From RCIO01 sp040880025 (lineage in GTDB: Bacteria; Pseudomonadota; Alphaproteobacteria; Rhizobiales; Rhizobiaceae), in contig JBBDJD010000010.1 in assembly GCA_040880025.1 (NCBI GenBank), positions 186,001 through 250,000 on the forward strand: DNA of 64,000 bases, read 5' to 3'. Below are positions 62,428-64,000 of the stretch, one piece after another. Under the pieces are notes generated by a model. The model did no database searches. It was not told the origin of the DNA and saw only the letters and a program-made list of their open reading frames with translations. Each line of letters starts with the position of its first letter. The first letter of the stretch is position 1. The translations under genes and the position numbers were made by a program.

Positions 62428-63143
62428 CGACCCGCAAAACCGCGATGGTTCTGGCCGCTGGCCTCGGCAAGCGCATGCGGCCGATCACCGACACGATCCC
62501 GAAGCCGCTGGTCGAGATCGGCGGGCGAGCGTTGATCGACTGGGGTCTCGACGCTCTCGAAACAGCCGGCGTCGAGCGCGCGGTGATCAATGTCCATCAT
62601 CTGGCCGACAGGCTTGTCGCGCACCTTGATGCCCGCAACAAGCCGGCGATCATGATTTCCGACGAACGCGACAGGCTGCTGGATTCGGCCGGCGGCATCG
62701 TCAATGCGTTGCCGATGCTTGGAGACGATCCGTTCTTCGTGCTCAACGCCGACACGTTCTGGGTCGGCGGCGAAAGCAATCTCGCCGATCTTGCCCTTGT
62801 GTGGGACGCCGGACGCATGGATATTCTTCTCATGCTCACCGACATCGCCAATGCCACCGGACATGCGGGTGGCGTCGACTTTCTGCCTGGCAAGGACGGC
62901 CGTCTCGCCTGGGCGAAAGGCGCGACCGAAGGGTCGGTCTATGCAGGCGTGGCGATTGTTCATCCCCGCATCTTCGAGCGCGCGACTGCCGAGCCGCACT
63001 CGCTGCTTCTCTATTTCGATCGCGCCATGGCTGCCGGCCGCCTGTTTGGCCACTGCATGAAGGGTCACTGGATCACGGTCGGCACGCCCGCGGCGATCAA
63101 GGACGCCGAAGCCGCCGTCGAGCGCCACACGCCGGGCAAATGA
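62424..63143 (+). CDS. murU: N-acetylmuramate-1-phosphate uridylyltransferase (MurU-like)
   Basis: The 239-residue nucleotidyltransferase starts TAMVLAAGLGKRMRPITDTIPKPLVEI, read as its glycine loop and Lys. FFVLNADTFWVG has the metal-binding Asp and HWITVGTPAAIKDAE ends the core. MurU makes UDP-MurNAc from MurNAc-1-P, the product of AmgK, bypassing de novo synthesis. It is not proven that it prefers MurNAc-1-P. Overlaps the tsaE/amgK fusion and addB (ATGA both sides). Confidence 0.88.
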   Translation: MTTRKTAMVLAAGLGKRMRPITDTIPKPLVEIGGRALIDWGLDALETAGVERAVINVHHLADRLVAHLDARNKPAIMISDERDRLLDSAGGIVNALPMLGDDPFFVLNADTFWVGGESNLADLALVWDAGRMDILLMLTDIANATGHAGGVDFLPGKDGRLAWAKGATEGSVYAGVAIVHPRIFERATAEPHSLLLYFDRAMAAGRLFGHCMKGHWITVGTPAAIKDAEAAVERHTPGK

Positions 63144-64000
63144 CCGGCCGCGACCGGCCAAGCGTCTTTTCGATTCCGGCGGGTGTGCCCTTCCTTCCGG
63201 CCTTGGTCGATGCGGTGCTGGCGGACACGCTTGTTTCCGGAACCGCTCCTGGCGATGACCGGCTGGCGCTCGCCGATACCACCATCTACGTGCCCACCCG
63301 CCGCGCCGCGCGCGAATTGCGGGCGGCCTTTCTCGACGCGCTCGGTGGGCGCGCCGCCATCCTGCCCGCGATCCGCCCGCTGGGTGAGTTCGAGGAGGAT
63401 ATCGGCGCTTTCGAGCCGGCCGCATCCGACGTTCTCGACTTGGCGGCGCCGATCGGCGCGCTCGATCGCGTGCTCGTGCTGGCCCCGCTGGTTCAGGCGT
63501 GGAAAAGCAGGCTGCCGGCCCATATCCTCGATCGCTTCGACGAGGATGTCGTCGTGCCGGCCTCGACCGCCGACGCGATCTGGCTGGCGCGCGACCTGGC
63601 GGCCCTGATGGACGAGGTCGAGATCGAAGGCGCGGACTGGTCGAGGCTCGCCGATCTCGTTCCATCCGATCTCGCCGGCTGGTGGCAGGTAACGCTCGAT
63701 TTCCTGGCGATCGTCACCGAGCATTTCCCGGCCGAACTGAAAGCGCGTCAGCTGTCGAGCCCCGGCGCGCATCTGACCGCCATGATCGACGCCGAAACGG
63801 CACGGCTGACGCAAAGTCCGCCGCCGGGACCGGTGATCGCTGCGGGCTCCACGGGCTCGATTCCCGCCACGGCGCGGCTTCTGGCGGCGATCGCAATACT
63901 GCCAAGAGGCGCGGTCGTTCTTCCCGGTCTCGATTCGGCCATGGACGATCGTTCCTGGTCATTGTTTGGCGCGGCCCAGCGCGAGCCCTCGATCTTCGGT
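63140..64000 (+). CDS. addB: AddB, helicase-nuclease subunit B (5' part)
   Basis: The frame opens at the ATG at 63140 and is open to the window end (287 codons). The N-terminus SVFSIPAGVPFLPALVDAVLA, then VPTRRAARELRAAFLDAL, ILPAIRPLGEFEED and PVIAAGSTGSIPATARLLAAIA are typical of the double-strand-break repair protein AddB in alphaproteobacteria. With AddA it processes breaks for RecA loading. The C-terminal Fe-S nuclease part lies to the right of the window. Coupled to murU by ATGA. Confidence 0.92.
   Translation, partial: MTGRDRPSVFSIPAGVPFLPALVDAVLADTLVSGTAPGDDRLALADTTIYVPTRRAARELRAAFLDALGGRAAILPAIRPLGEFEEDIGAFEPAASDVLDLAAPIGALDRVLVLAPLVQAWKSRLPAHILDRFDEDVVVPASTADAIWLARDLAALMDEVEIEGADWSRLADLVPSDLAGWWQVTLDFLAIVTEHFPAELKARQLSSPGAHLTAMIDAETARLTQSPPPGPVIAAGSTGSIPATARLLAAIAILPRGAVVLPGLDSAMDDRSWSLFGAAQREPSIFG

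Overview
The window is a gene-dense, GC-rich piece of an alphaproteobacterial chromosome, almost certainly from the Hyphomicrobiales (Rhizobiales). The support is gene content and order: chvI-chvG-hprK-EIIA-HPr beside pckA, ahcY-divL-tsaE/amgK-murU-addB, hisB-DUF2628-hisH-hisA-hisF-hisE-coaA, hslV-GNAT-hslU, and mnmE-mnmG-rsmG-parA-parB next to rho and hemE. The family (Phyllobacteriaceae-like is my guess) cannot be fixed from the sequence alone. I see no insertion sequence, prophage, CRISPR array or obvious genomic island; this is core chromosome.

Layout. 1-9.3 kb: a 3' gene fragment, an acetyltransferase, a SelW-like protein, YebC, a frameshifted GFA-family gene, a secreted metallo-hydrolase-fold protein, TerC, the leuD-ridA-leuB leucine genes, a small glyoxalase-related protein, and a divergent FAD oxidoreductase / CoA-ester lyase pair. 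9.3-15.1 kb: the mutagenic translesion cassette imuA-imuB-dnaE2 on the minus strand, with a perfect alphaproteobacterial LexA box just upstream of imuA. 15.3-20.8 kb: small housekeeping genes, tRNA-Gly(GCC), a nitroreductase and holA.

20.8-33.6 kb is the replication-origin neighbourhood. The parB, parA, rsmG, mnmG, mnmE, rho, hemJ and hemE genes all run leftward, and ppsR, maf, aroE, coaE and dnaQ all run rightward. The roughly 390 bp between hemE and ppsR is AT-rich near hemE and carries several near-consensus DnaA boxes and GANTC sites. It lies where the Caulobacter and Sinorhizobium chromosomal origins lie, so I call it oriC. Three near-perfect parS sites sit 4.4-6.5 kb to its left, one inside rsmG and two between mnmG and mnmE. 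ParA and ParB encoded alongside would segregate this origin.

33.6-50.7 kb: secB, fxsA, timA, mltA, a Smr protein and an Xre-type regulator; a DoxX-like protein and DUF1402; the hslV-GNAT-hslU protease locus; a histidine operon interleaved with non-histidine genes and ending in coaA; a polytopic membrane protein, alkB, a BON-LysM protein and arfB. 50.8-58.2 kb: pckA, a repeat-rich intergenic region, the ChvG-ChvI two-component system, a truncated sugar-uptake-free PTS (HprK, EIIA-Man, HPr), and ahcY behind a palindromic operator and before a strong terminator. 58.3-64 kb: the tyrosine pseudo-histidine kinase DivL, a TsaE-AmgK fusion, MurU, and the start of addB.

I did not find a clearly new biological system. 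The items most worth a second look are the origin/parS region, the DivL substitution, the TsaE-AmgK fusion, the odd imuA-imuB overlap, the frameshifted GFA gene, and the repeats between pckA and chvI.
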